Below are positions 42,401-51,259 of a stretch of 64,000 nucleotides of DNA, piece by piece. Position 1 is the first letter of the stretch, and every line of letters starts with the position of its first letter. The notes beneath the pieces are model-generated. The model worked only from the letters and a program-made list of their open reading frames with translations. It made no database searches and was not told the origin of the DNA. The stretch comes from Pseudomonadota bacterium. Its GTDB lineage: Bacteria; Pseudomonadota; Alphaproteobacteria; Acetobacterales; Acetobacteraceae. Location: assembly GCA_021809435.1 (NCBI GenBank), contig JAKBAD010000006.1, forward strand, positions 1 through 64,000, given 5' to 3'. Made by a program: the position numbers and the translations under genes.

Positions 42401-44463
42401 AACCCGCCCGCCTTGCCGTGCTCATCGGCCTTGTTCTTGCCTTTCTCGCGCTGGTTTGGGGGCTGCATCATTTTGGTGTGGCCAGGATGGTGGCACGTAT
42501 TGAGGCGCTCCACGGCGCAGTGGCGTTGCATCCTTTACCCGCCGGGCTGCTGTTTCTGGGGGGCTATGTGCTCTTCACCGCGCTCTCCTTGCCCGCCGCC
42601 ACGCTGCTCACGCTGGCGGGCGGCGCGCTGTTTGGGGTGGTGTGGGGGAGCGTGCTCGTTTCGTTTGGGGCCAGCATCGGCGCCAGCCTCGCGTTTCTCG
42701 CCGCGCGGTTTTTATTGCGGGATGCGGCATCGAGACGTTTTCCCGGAATCTTCGAGCGTCTCAATGAGGGCATTGCCAGAGATGGCGCGTTATATCTGCT
42801 CTCGCTGCGGCTGGTGCCCGCCGTGCCGTTTTTTGCGGTCAATCTGCTGGCGGGGCTCACCAGCCTGTCGCTGGCGCGGTTCTATCTCGCCAGCCAGATC
42901 GGCATGCTACCCGCCACCATTATCTACGTGAATGCCGGTGCCAGTCTGGGCGGCCTGGCCGGGCATGGTGCCATTCTGACACCCCGCCTGGTGACGGGTT
43001 TGGCGCTGCTGGCCATTCTGCCCTTGGCGGCGCCGCGCTTGCGCGACGCGTTGACCGCCCGGCGCCTCTATGCCCGTTGGCCCAGGCCGAAACGCTTTGA
43101 TCGCGATGTGGTGGTGATCGGCGCTGGTGCGGCGGGGTTGGTGGCGTCTTATGTGGCCAGCGCGTTGCGGGCGAAGGTGACGCTGATCGAGCGTGCGGAG
43201 ATGGGCGGGGATTGCCTCAATTCTGGCTGTGTACCCTCCAAGGCGCTGCTGCATGCGGCGCGTGCCGGGCAGGATTTCGTCAGCGCCCGCGCGGCAGTGA
43301 AGGCGGCAATCGCCGGCATCGCTCCGCATGATTCGAAAGAGCGCTATGCCGCGCTTGGCGTGGATGTGCGCCAGGGCGACGCCTTTATCGACAGTCCCTG
43401 GCAGGTCCGCGCCGGGTGCGACAAGATCACCACCCGCGCCATTATCATCGCGGCTGGTGCTGCCCCCGTGGTGCCGCGCCTGCCGGGACTTGAAGCCTGC
43501 GCCTATGCCACCTCTGAGACGTTATGGGATATCGAGGCGCTGCCCGACCGGCTGGTGATATTGGGCGGTGGCCCCATTGGCTGTGAGATGGCGCAGGCCT
43601 TCGCCCTGCTGGGCAGCACGGTGACTTTGGTGGAAGCCGCGCCGCGCCTGATGATGCGCGAGGATGAGGAGGTTTCCGCCCTGATGGCCACAACATTGTT
43701 GGCCCATGGCGTTATCGTGCTTACCGGCCATCGCGCCATCGCTGCCCAGCCTGGCGCGTTGCGCGTTCAGGGGCCGGAGGGGGAGCGCGATCTTCCGTTC
43801 GACCGGCTGCTGCTGGCCATCGGCCGTAAGCCGCGTGTGAGCGGGTACGGGCTGGAGGCGCTGGGCATCGGCCTGGGCAAGGCTGGAACCATCGAAACCA
43901 ATGATGGGCTGCAAACGCTCTACCCCAATATCTTTGCTTGCGGCGATGTGGCGGGGCCATACCAGTTCACGCACGTGGCTGGGTATCAGGCCGGGTTTGC
44001 GGCGCTGAACGCGCTGCTGGCGCCGTTCTGGCTGCTGCGGCCACGCTATCATGCCGTTCCGGCCGTCACCTTCACCAGCCCGGAAATCGCCCGGGTTGGT
44101 TTGAACGAGCAGGAAGCGAAAGCCCGCAACATAGACTATGAGGTGACGCATTATGCGCTATCAGAACTCGACCGCGCGATCGCCGAAGCCGATACCGATG
44201 GTTTTGTGAAACTGCTGACAAAAGCTGGGTCCGATAAAATTCTTGGTGTCACCATCGCCGGAACCAATGCCGGGGAGGTTCTGACGGGCTTTACCATCGC
44301 CATGCAGCACGGGTTGGGGCTGAAAAAATTGCTGGGTGTGATCTACCCCTACCCAACACGGGCGGAACTGATGAGGGCCGTGGCCGGGCAATGGCGCCAG
44401 GCCCACGCCCCGCGCGGCGCGCTGGTGTGGCTGGAGCGGCTGCATCGCTGGCGGCGCGGATGA
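42397..44463 (+). CDS. VTT/DedA-like membrane domain fused to pyridine-nucleotide disulfide reductase
   Basis: The protein has 688 residues. The first 220 form a TVP38/TMEM64-type membrane domain. From about 235 a FAD disulfide reductase follows, with VVVIGAGAAGLVASYVA, redox pair Cys273-x4-Cys278 in GGDCLNSGCVPSK, a second NAD motif VILGGGPIGCEMA, ACGDVAGPYQFTHVAG, and an interface end PYPTRAELMRAV in which the usual His before this segment is Tyr. It could move electrons to a membrane or thiol substrate. ATG overlaps the previous stop. Confidence 0.85.
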   Translation: MKPARLAVLIGLVLAFLALVWGLHHFGVARMVARIEALHGAVALHPLPAGLLFLGGYVLFTALSLPAATLLTLAGGALFGVVWGSVLVSFGASIGASLAFLAARFLLRDAASRRFPGIFERLNEGIARDGALYLLSLRLVPAVPFFAVNLLAGLTSLSLARFYLASQIGMLPATIIYVNAGASLGGLAGHGAILTPRLVTGLALLAILPLAAPRLRDALTARRLYARWPRPKRFDRDVVVIGAGAAGLVASYVASALRAKVTLIERAEMGGDCLNSGCVPSKALLHAARAGQDFVSARAAVKAAIAGIAPHDSKERYAALGVDVRQGDAFIDSPWQVRAGCDKITTRAIIIAAGAAPVVPRLPGLEACAYATSETLWDIEALPDRLVILGGGPIGCEMAQAFALLGSTVTLVEAAPRLMMREDEEVSALMATTLLAHGVIVLTGHRAIAAQPGALRVQGPEGERDLPFDRLLLAIGRKPRVSGYGLEALGIGLGKAGTIETNDGLQTLYPNIFACGDVAGPYQFTHVAGYQAGFAALNALLAPFWLLRPRYHAVPAVTFTSPEIARVGLNEQEAKARNIDYEVTHYALSELDRAIAEADTDGFVKLLTKAGSDKILGVTIAGTNAGEVLTGFTIAMQHGLGLKKLLGVIYPYPTRAELMRAVAGQWRQAHAPRGALVWLERLHRWRRG

Positions 44464-45134
44464 GGCTGGCGGTCATCATCCCGACACTCAACGCCGGGGG
44501 GCATCTGCCCGGGCTTTTGCATGATCTGGAAGCCGGGCGCGCCATCATAGCCGAGATCATTGTCTCCGATGGTGGCAGCGCGGATGATACCGCCAATTTG
44601 GCCCGGCAAGCAGGAGCGGTTAGTCTATCCGGTCCGCCGGGGCGGGGCGGGCAGTTGCGGCGCGGCGTGGCGGCGGCGCAGGCGGAGTGGTTGTGGCTGC
44701 TGCACGCCGATTCGCGCCTGCCGCCCGATTGGCCCAAGGCGGTGGCGGCTTGTTGTGAAACCGTGCCCGCAAACAGTGCCTGGTACGGCAAGCTTCGTTT
44801 CAATAGCCACGACCCGCGCGCCCGGTTGCTCGAAGGCGGCGTGGCGTTGCGCTGCGCGCTCGCGCGCTTGCCCTATGGCGACCAGGGATTGCTGATCCAC
44901 CAGGCGCTGCTCGATGAGATTGGTGGCATTCCCGACCTGCCGTTGATGGAGGATGTTGTACTGGCCCGGCGGCTGCGCGCCCGTTTGAGGCCGATGAGCC
45001 TGGTTATAACTACCAGCGCCGCCGCCTATGAACGCGATGGCTGGTTGCGCCGCGCGGCGGTCAATTTCTGGCGGCTGGCGCGCTTTCTGTTTGGCGCCAG
45101 CGCCGCGAAGTTGGCCAAGGGGTATCGCCGGTGA
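44460..45134 (+). CDS. TIGR04283-type family 2 glycosyltransferase
   Basis: This 224-residue GT-A glycosyltransferase resembles the TIGR04283 arsenosugar-cluster family: LAVIIPTLNAGGHLPGLL, EIIVSDGGSADDTANLA, GRGGQLRRGVAAAQAEWLWLLHADSRLP, and LPLMEDVVLARRLR. The family name comes from gene neighbourhoods. No arsenic methyltransferase is in this window. It overlaps the reductase stop by ATGA and the next gene by GTGA. Confidence 0.85.
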   Translation: MRLAVIIPTLNAGGHLPGLLHDLEAGRAIIAEIIVSDGGSADDTANLARQAGAVSLSGPPGRGGQLRRGVAAAQAEWLWLLHADSRLPPDWPKAVAACCETVPANSAWYGKLRFNSHDPRARLLEGGVALRCALARLPYGDQGLLIHQALLDEIGGIPDLPLMEDVVLARRLRARLRPMSLVITTSAAAYERDGWLRRAAVNFWRLARFLFGASAAKLAKGYRR

Positions 45135-45700
45135 GCCGCCCGGTTGTTATTGTGTTCGCCCGTATTCCGCGCTTGGGCGTGGGTAAGCGGCGCTTGGCGC
45201 GGGTGGTCGGCGATCGCGCGGCGCTGAATTTTTCTCGCTTCGCACTGGCGCGGCTGCTGCGCCGTCTGCGGCGCGTGCGCGGGGCTGAATTGGTTCTTGC
45301 CGCCTCGCCCGATCATCATGCGCGCTTTCCGGCGCCGGGCTTTACGCGCATGGGCCAGGGGCAAGGCGATCTTGGCGCCCGGATGCAACGGGCTTTCAAG
45401 CGCTTTCCTCGCCGGCGCGTGGTGCTGGTGGGCAGTGATATTCCAGACATTGAGGCCACTGATATTCGTATGGCCTTTCACTGTTTGCGTGGCGCCGATG
45501 CGGTATTTGGCCCCGCCCATGATGGTGGCTACTGGCTGATTGGCATGGCGGGCCGCCGCCCGGCGGCGCCGTTTGCGGATGTTCGCTGGTCCAGCGAACA
45601 TGCTTTGGCCGACACATTGCGCAATTTTTCATCTCGCCGTAGCGCGCGACTGCAGGTGCTTAATGATATCGACGACGTAAAGAAAATAATTCTGAACTAA
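45131..45700 (+). CDS. TIGR04282-type nucleotidyl/glycosyltransferase (DUF2064)
   Basis: This 189-residue protein of the DUF2064/TIGR04282 family has VIVFARIPRLGVGKRRLARVVGD, LVGSDIPDIEATDIRMAF and GPAHDGGYWLIGM, typical of nucleotidyltransferase-like folds. It commonly neighbours TIGR04283 proteins and probably builds an activated sugar or related intermediate. GTG start inside the previous stop. It is the last gene of the operon. No clear terminator follows. Confidence 0.85.
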   Translation: MSRPVVIVFARIPRLGVGKRRLARVVGDRAALNFSRFALARLLRRLRRVRGAELVLAASPDHHARFPAPGFTRMGQGQGDLGARMQRAFKRFPRRRVVLVGSDIPDIEATDIRMAFHCLRGADAVFGPAHDGGYWLIGMAGRRPAAPFADVRWSSEHALADTLRNFSSRRSARLQVLNDIDDVKKIILN

Positions 45701-45758
45701 AAATGATATTCCAGAGGTGTGAAGCCGACAAGGTCAGGGGTATCCCTCCCCTATCGGT

Positions 45759-46382
45759 TCATTGAGTTTGACCGGCCTCACCAAGAAATTGCTGGTCAAT
45801 GCTGATCCACGGGGCGCCGGGTGGGGCGCTGGCGAGTGACTGGCGGAACAGGGCGAGTGCTTCGGGCGTGATGGCGTCGGCTCTCTCGCTCAGGGCCTGG
45901 CCGAGATAGGCTTCGCCTTCGCTGGCGTTGGCCGAGTGTGGATCGACCGTGGCCAAATGCGCGCGCAGCTGGGTGATCAGCTTGTCCAGCAATGCGTATT
46001 GCGGGGCGTTCGTGGCCATCCAGCTGGCATGGGGTTCAGAGGGAACGTTGGGGGCACCGCCGGGTAGATATAGCGCGAAACCGGCAAGCGGCACGAGGAT
46101 CAGCGCGGCGATCAGCAGCGGCTTGGCGTTGCCGGTTTGCGGGGCCTCGTGCATCTGGTCGGCGGCCAGCAGGCGGCGCTCGATTTCAAGCCGGGCGGCC
46201 TGATATTCCATCGTTGGCATGAGGCCGCTGGCGGCATCGCGCGTTAGCTCGTCAAGCTGGGCGCGATATAGGGCGAGCGCCGCGGCCCGCACCTCTGTGC
46301 TCCGGCTGCCCCGGCGCAGGGCCAGGGCCAGGGGGGAAATAAGCGCCAAGGCCAACAGTGCTTGCAGCATCAGCAGGGTCAC
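45759..46382 (-). CDS. ccmI: Cytochrome c maturation protein CcmI
   Basis: This 207-residue protein has two membrane segments (start of protein and LLIAALILVPLAGFALYLPG). The segment TEVRAAALALYRAQLDELTRDAASG is the CcmI signature. The C-terminal tetratricopeptide part is short. CcmI delivers apocytochrome to the haem lyase. Coupled to ccmH by ATGA overlap. Confidence 0.85.
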   Translation of the reverse strand: MTLLMLQALLALALISPLALALRRGSRSTEVRAAALALYRAQLDELTRDAASGLMPTMEYQAARLEIERRLLAADQMHEAPQTGNAKPLLIAALILVPLAGFALYLPGGAPNVPSEPHASWMATNAPQYALLDKLITQLRAHLATVDPHSANASEGEAYLGQALSERADAITPEALALFRQSLASAPPGAPWISIDQQFLGEAGQTQ

Positions 46383-46819
46383 AGCAATTCCTTCAGCCGC
46401 GCGGCTTCTGAGTCACTCAAAGGTTGGGGGCGCGGGGGGCGCCGGCGGGTTGCCCAAACCCCCAATGCCCCGGCCAGCAAGCCCAGCACGGGCATGGCAT
46501 AAAGCAGCCAGGTGAGGGGGCTGAACGGCGGCTTGAGCAGAATGAAGATGCCGTAGCGCTGCACCATGTAGGCTTTGATTTGCGCGGGTGCCACGCCCGC
46601 CACCACCTGTTGGCGGATAATGCCGCGCAGCTGTTTGGCCAAGGTGGCGTCAGACTCCTCCAGACTCTCGCCCTGGCATACCAGGCAACGCAACTGGTTG
46701 CCGATCTGCTCCGCTTCCGCCTCTTGGGGCTGGGTGAGTGTCACGCCATCGCGCGTCACGGTGCTTTGGGCTAATGCCAGGCTGGGCAGCAGCGCCAGGA
46801 CGAACAGCCAGCGCCTCAT
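46379..46819 (-). CDS. ccmH: Cytochrome c maturation protein CcmH
   Basis: This 146-residue protein has a signal sequence, the redox motif LRCLVCQGESLEESDA and a C-terminal membrane anchor. It reduces or holds apocytochrome thiols. Stop and start codons overlap both neighbours, as in a single ccm transcript. Confidence 0.9.
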   Translation of the reverse strand: MRRWLFVLALLPSLALAQSTVTRDGVTLTQPQEAEAEQIGNQLRCLVCQGESLEESDATLAKQLRGIIRQQVVAGVAPAQIKAYMVQRYGIFILLKPPFSPLTWLLYAMPVLGLLAGALGVWATRRRPPRPQPLSDSEAARLKELL

Positions 46820-47373
46820 GCGTAGCGCTCCAGAAGAGGTTGGAGTTGCACCGTCACCAGGTCATCGGTAAGGGCGCCGGCGAAATGCCACCGGACAATG
46901 CCGGTTTTGTCGATCATGAATGTTTCGGGCACGCCGTAAACGCCCCAGTTGATCGCCGTGAGGCCTGATTTATCATCGCCTATGCGGGCATAGGGTGTGC
47001 CGTTGGTGGAGAGAAACTGCGCCAGTGCCGCTGGGGTGTCTTCGTAATCAATGCCCCAGACTGGCACGCCCTGGCGCGCCAGAGCGGCTAGTTGTGGGGC
47101 TTCCTGCGGGCATACGGCGCACCAGGAGGAGAACCAGTTGACCAGCACGGGGCGCGGCGGGGCGGCGAGGTCGGTGCTGGCAAAACCCGGCAAGCCGCCG
47201 GCGCCCGGCAGCGAGAAAGCCGGCACCGGCTTGCCCAGCAGGGGCGAGGGAAAGGCATGGGGGTCATACTGATCGGTGCGCATGCGCTCCAGCAGCGTGT
47301 ACATGGCCGCGCCCCCGGCCGAGACCAGGGCCAGCGGCACCCCGAACAACAGGCGGCGGCGCAGGGGCGACAT
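46816..47373 (-). CDS. ccmG: Thiol:disulfide interchange protein CcmG/DsbE
   Basis: This 185-residue membrane-anchored thioredoxin has VNWFSSWCAVCPQEAP holding the CxxC pair and PETFMIDKTGIVRWHFAG downstream. It reduces apocytochrome haem-binding cysteines in the periplasm. Adjacent to ccmF with one shared base. Confidence 0.9.
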   Translation of the reverse strand: MSPLRRRLLFGVPLALVSAGGAAMYTLLERMRTDQYDPHAFPSPLLGKPVPAFSLPGAGGLPGFASTDLAAPPRPVLVNWFSSWCAVCPQEAPQLAALARQGVPVWGIDYEDTPAALAQFLSTNGTPYARIGDDKSGLTAINWGVYGVPETFMIDKTGIVRWHFAGALTDDLVTVQLQPLLERYA

Positions 47374-49301
47374 CAGACGATCCTCCGTGAGGGGGCGCCG
47401 AGGCGCAGGCGGCGGTCGGAGAGGGAAAAGAAGCCGCCGAGCGCCATGATCAGCCCGCCCAGCCAGATTTCAGGCGCCAGCGGATGCACGCTGAGCCGCA
47501 ATTCGGCATTGCCGTTGGGCTCGCCCGCGAACACCGCGTAGAGATCGAGAAATCCGTTGGTATGGATGGCGGCATCCGACGTGATAACGCCTTGCGCGGA
47601 GAAGAACCGCCGCGCGGGGTGGAGCACCAGCCCATCGACGCTGATTGTGGCGATGTGCTGGTTGTAGTTGGGGCCGGGTGCCGCGGTGATCGCATCGAGC
47701 TTCCAGCTATAGCCGCCGATTTGGGCGCTTTGGCCAGGCGAGAGCACAACCACGCTTTGGCTGGCGAGTGTCATGCCGGCAATGCCCACCACCGTGACCC
47801 CAAAGCCGATATGCCCGAGCGCCGCGCCGATTTGGGCGCGCGGCAGCGCGACCAGCCGGCCGAGGGCCGCGGTGGGCGCCACGCGCCCCAGCCCAGCGCG
47901 CAAGGCCAGGTCGGTCAAGGCTGAGAGGATAACCCAAGCTCCGCCCGCCAGCCCGAGCGCGGTGATGAGATTGGTATCGGCGGTCATGGCCAGCAGCACC
48001 ACCAGCGCCACCGCCCCAGCGAGCGCCAAGCGCTGGACCACCGGCGCCAGGCTGGCGCGTTTCCAGGCCAGCAGCGGCCCAGCCCCCATGGTGAGGATGA
48101 TGGGCACCGAGAGGGGAATGACCGTTTGGTTAAAAAAGGGCGCGCCGACGGATAGCTGAATGCCGGTGAACAGGTTGAGTATAGGCGGGTACAGCGTGCC
48201 GGTGAACACCACCGCCGTGCTCGCCCCCAGAAACACATTATTGAGCACCAGCGCGCTTTCTCGTGAGAGGGGCGCGTAAATGCCACTGGCCGTGAGAGCC
48301 GGCGCGCGGATGGCGAACAGCAGCAGCGACCCGCCGATGGTGATGCCAAGCAGCGCGAGAATGAACAGCCCTTGGTCGGGGGAGGCGGCGAAGCTGTGCA
48401 CGGAATTGAGAATGCCTGAGCGGACCAGGAACGTGCCGGTGAGCGAGAGCGAGAAGGTGGCGATGGCGAACAGCACGGTCCAGGCTTTCAGGGCTTCGCG
48501 CTTTTCAACCACGATGGCACAATGGAGCAGAGCCGTGCCGGTGAGCCAAGGCAGCAGCGAGGCGTTCTCGACGGGATCCCAGAACCAATACCCGCCCCAG
48601 CCCAGCGTGTAATAGGACCACCAGGAGCCCAGCGCGATGCCGCTGGTGAGAAAGCACCAGGACACCAGCGCCCAGGGCCGCACCCAACGGCCAAACGCGG
48701 CATCCACACGGCCTTCGAGCAGAGCGGCGATGGCGAAGGCGAACGCCACCGAAAATCCGACATAGCCGATGTAGAGCACGGGCGGATGGAAGGCGAGGCC
48801 GGGGTCTTGCAAAATCGGGTTCATGCCCTGGCCATCCTGCGGGGGGGGCCAGATGCGCGTGAACGGGTTTGAAACGGTGAGGGTGAACAGCAAAAACCCC
48901 GCCGAAACCAGCCCCAGAACGCCCAGCACCCGCGCGCGCAACGTGGCCGGCAGGTTGCCGCCCGCGACCGCCACCGCCAAACCACACAGCGAGAGGATGA
49001 GGCACCACAGCAGGATGGAGCCGTCGTGATTCCCCCATACTCCCGAGATGCGGTAGAAGAGCGGCACTTCGGCCGATGAGAAATTGGCGATGTTCTCGAC
49101 CGTGAAATCCGACACCACCCCCGCCCAGACGAGCGCGCCAAAGGCGCAGGCGGCGGCGGCGAATTGGCTGATGGCCAGCAGGGGCGCGGCGGTGAGGGCG
49201 CGCGGGTCGCGCAGCAAGGGGCCAAACAGCCCGATGACCGCCTGTGCCCCCGCGATGGCTACCGCCAGCGCCAGGGCGAAATGTCCGAGTTCAGGAATCA
49301 T
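47373..49301 (-). CDS. ccmF: Haem lyase subunit CcmF
   Basis: This 642-residue multispanning protein has the tryptophan-rich haem-handling WGGYWFWDPVENASLLPW and the flanking periplasmic histidines expected in CcmF. It ligates haem from CcmE to apocytochrome. Start overlaps ccmE stop by ATGA. Confidence 0.93.
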   Translation of the reverse strand: MIPELGHFALALAVAIAGAQAVIGLFGPLLRDPRALTAAPLLAISQFAAAACAFGALVWAGVVSDFTVENIANFSSAEVPLFYRISGVWGNHDGSILLWCLILSLCGLAVAVAGGNLPATLRARVLGVLGLVSAGFLLFTLTVSNPFTRIWPPPQDGQGMNPILQDPGLAFHPPVLYIGYVGFSVAFAFAIAALLEGRVDAAFGRWVRPWALVSWCFLTSGIALGSWWSYYTLGWGGYWFWDPVENASLLPWLTGTALLHCAIVVEKREALKAWTVLFAIATFSLSLTGTFLVRSGILNSVHSFAASPDQGLFILALLGITIGGSLLLFAIRAPALTASGIYAPLSRESALVLNNVFLGASTAVVFTGTLYPPILNLFTGIQLSVGAPFFNQTVIPLSVPIILTMGAGPLLAWKRASLAPVVQRLALAGAVALVVLLAMTADTNLITALGLAGGAWVILSALTDLALRAGLGRVAPTAALGRLVALPRAQIGAALGHIGFGVTVVGIAGMTLASQSVVVLSPGQSAQIGGYSWKLDAITAAPGPNYNQHIATISVDGLVLHPARRFFSAQGVITSDAAIHTNGFLDLYAVFAGEPNGNAELRLSVHPLAPEIWLGGLIMALGGFFSLSDRRLRLGAPSRRIV

Positions 49302-49786
49302 GAAGGGCTCCCCAGCGCGTCAGGCCCGGGCGCGGGGCCGAATTTCGGGTTCCACTTGCCGGCATCCTTGAGCGATTGCGCGACATCGCGGGGCATGTAG
49401 GTCGAGCCGTGTTTGGCCAGAACCTCCTCGGCGTGAAAGGCGCCGTCGGGCTCAAGGGCGCCGATTGTTACCACACCCTGCCCGACGCCGAACAGATCGG
49501 GCAGTATGCCGGTATAAATCACCGGCACGGCGGCCTGGCCGTCGGTCACGTCGAAGCGTGTGGTCAGGCTCTCGCCGGTTTGGGTGGTTTGCACGGTGCC
49601 TGCCTCGACAATGCCGCCGAGCCGGAATGTTTCGCCCGCGGGAGGGGCGTGGGCCGCCACTTGCCGGGGCGAGAGGAAATAGGTGAGCGAGGAGGAGAAC
49701 CCCACCAACGCCAGCGCGGTCGCGCCCCCAAAGCCCAGCAGCAAGGCTGAGAGCATATACAGGCGACGAGTTTTTGGCTTGATCAT
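49298..49786 (-). CDS. ccmE: Haem chaperone CcmE
   Basis: This 162-residue protein has an N-terminal membrane anchor and OB-fold domain. The haem-binding histidine lies in EVLAKHGSTYMP (HxxxY). The ATG at 49786 gives the family start MIKPKTRRLYML. Longer frames are not used. Confidence 0.9.
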   Translation of the reverse strand: MIKPKTRRLYMLSALLLGFGGATALALVGFSSSLTYFLSPRQVAAHAPPAGETFRLGGIVEAGTVQTTQTGESLTTRFDVTDGQAAVPVIYTGILPDLFGVGQGVVTIGALEPDGAFHAEEVLAKHGSTYMPRDVAQSLKDAGKWNPKFGPAPGPDALGSPS

Positions 49787-49926
49787 TACGAGGCTTCGAT
49801 TTGGGCGAGGCGCTTGGTGGCTTGGCGCAGGCGCCGCCATGTTAACAAAGCGGTGGCGGCCAGAAACAGCACCGAAATGCCATAGGCGCCGTTGATGAAG
49901 GGCCATGGGTTGAGATGTTCGATCAT
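49786..49926 (-). CDS. ccmD: Haem export accessory protein CcmD
   Basis: This 46-residue single-span protein, starting MIEHLNPWPFINGAYGISVL, is placed exactly between ccmC and ccmE, as in canonical ccm operons. It helps release holo-CcmE from the CcmABC complex. It overlaps both neighbours. Confidence 0.85.
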   Translation of the reverse strand: MIEHLNPWPFINGAYGISVLFLAATALLTWRRLRQATKRLAQIEAS

Positions 49927-50717
49927 GCGTCGCGCTCCGCGCTGGCCAGCAGCAAGGATGAGGTTTTGCGCTCCATGATGGCGGCCAGAATGCGCGCCAG
50001 CACCAGCGTGAGGAAACAGAGATAAAACCCCAGGGTGGAGACCAGCAGCGGGTAGAGCATCGATGGGTAAATCGAGGAGCCGGTGAAGGAGATGGAGTTG
50101 CCTTGATGCAGCGTGTTCCACCATTGCACAGAGAACACGATGATGGGCAGATTGACCACGCCCGCCAGTGCCAGAATGGCCCCCGCGCGATAGCCGCGCT
50201 CGCGGCTCTCAAACCCACGCACCAGGGCGATATGGCCGAGATAGAGGAAGAACAGGATCAGCACCGAGGTCAGCCGTGCATCCCACACCCAATATGTGCC
50301 CCAGGTTGGCCGACCCCAGAGCGCGCCAGAAACCAGGCACACAAAGGTAAAGCCCGCGCCCACGGGGCCGATCTCCTCGGCGGCGATATCGGCCAGCGGG
50401 TGGCGCCAGACCAGGGAGAAAAACGAGCAGAGCGCCAGCATCGCATAGCCCGACATCGACACCCAGGCGGCGGGCACATGAACATACATGATGCGCGCGG
50501 CATCGCCTTGCTGAAAATCGGCGGGTGCGAAGGCATAGCCCCACACAATGCCGGTGACCGCCAGCAGCGCCGAAACCGCGCCTAGCCAGGGCAGGATGGG
50601 GCGGGTGAACCGCGCGAAGCGGCCGGGATTGGCGAAGTAGTGCAGCCACCCCCCTTGGGTGCGGCCGCTTAAATTTCCCCGTGCCGTTCTCTCACCGGCG
50701 CTGTGCATGCTTTGCAT
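49923..50717 (-). CDS. ccmC: Haem exporter component CcmC
   Basis: This 264-residue six-helix protein has the WWD-type segment GRPTWGTYWVWDARLTS and conserved histidines. It loads haem on CcmE. An ATG four codons in is an alternative start. It is the first gene of ccmCDEFGHI. ccmAB are separate at 54422-55635. Confidence 0.92.
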   Translation of the reverse strand: MQSMHSAGERTARGNLSGRTQGGWLHYFANPGRFARFTRPILPWLGAVSALLAVTGIVWGYAFAPADFQQGDAARIMYVHVPAAWVSMSGYAMLALCSFFSLVWRHPLADIAAEEIGPVGAGFTFVCLVSGALWGRPTWGTYWVWDARLTSVLILFFLYLGHIALVRGFESRERGYRAGAILALAGVVNLPIIVFSVQWWNTLHQGNSISFTGSSIYPSMLYPLLVSTLGFYLCFLTLVLARILAAIMERKTSSLLLASAERDA

Positions 50718-50822
50718 GAGGTTGCTATAGCCTTGAGCCTGGAAAAATCAAAATCACGTCATGATATGACGGTAACACTAGAACCCGCCTGCAGGCAGCC
50801 TGAACAGGCGGGCTGTTTGGGA

Positions 50823-50858
50823 GCGCCGCCGGTGCGGGGACCGGCGGCGCGGTTTTTT
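50823..50858. terminator. GC-rich hairpin after the small cytochrome c gene
   Basis: GCGCCGCCGGT and ACCGGCGGCGC form a perfect 11-bp stem. Six T follow on the plus strand, which overlaps the stop of the minus-strand cytochrome gene. For the minus strand it is a stem without U tract, so efficiency there is uncertain. Confidence 0.55.
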
Positions 50859-51240
50859 ACTTGTTCGCGATGGAGGCCAGATACGCGATCACATCCGCGC
50901 GCTGGCCGGCATCGGTCAGGCCGGCGAAGGGCATCTTGGTGCCGGGCACGGTGGCCTGGGGCGCCGCCAGGAACTTGTCGAGCGTGGCATCGTTCCAGGT
51001 CAGATGGGCGTTTTTCATCGCTGGGGAGTAGTCGTAATTAGGCTGCGACGCCGCGGGTTTGCCATACACATCCGCCAGGCTGGGCCCGATGCCCACGCCG
51101 CCCGGCTGGTTGGAATGGCACAGCGCGCATTGGCTGGCGTAAACGCTCTGCCCCGCGCTGGCTGATCCGGCAGCGTGAGCAACACCAAAACCAGCCATGC
51201 CGGCCAGTACAGCGGTGAACAGGGTTAAACGAAATTTCAT
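50857..51240 (-). CDS. Small class I cytochrome c
   Basis: This 127-residue protein has a signal peptide ending GVAHA and one haem site, QCALCH, near residue 38. The sixth-ligand methionine is in GTKMPFAG, then LTDAGQRADVIAYLASI. It is a soluble periplasmic electron carrier of the c2/c550 sort. It is 19 bases after the Cyc2-like gene, so it is the likely electron partner. ATG at 51240. Confidence 0.88.
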   Translation of the reverse strand: MKFRLTLFTAVLAGMAGFGVAHAAGSASAGQSVYASQCALCHSNQPGGVGIGPSLADVYGKPAASQPNYDYSPAMKNAHLTWNDATLDKFLAAPQATVPGTKMPFAGLTDAGQRADVIAYLASIANK

Positions 51241-51259
51241 GATAATTCCTTGCAGAGGG

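Noticed and set aside
44460-45700. Arsenosugar biosynthesis cluster
   Set aside because: No ArsM, ArsS or ArsR is visible. The radical-SAM protein is a different, phosphoesterase-fused type.
50823-50858. Strong plus-strand terminator implying a plus-strand gene before it
   Set aside because: No plausible plus-strand gene exists upstream. The stem more likely serves the minus-strand cytochrome gene.
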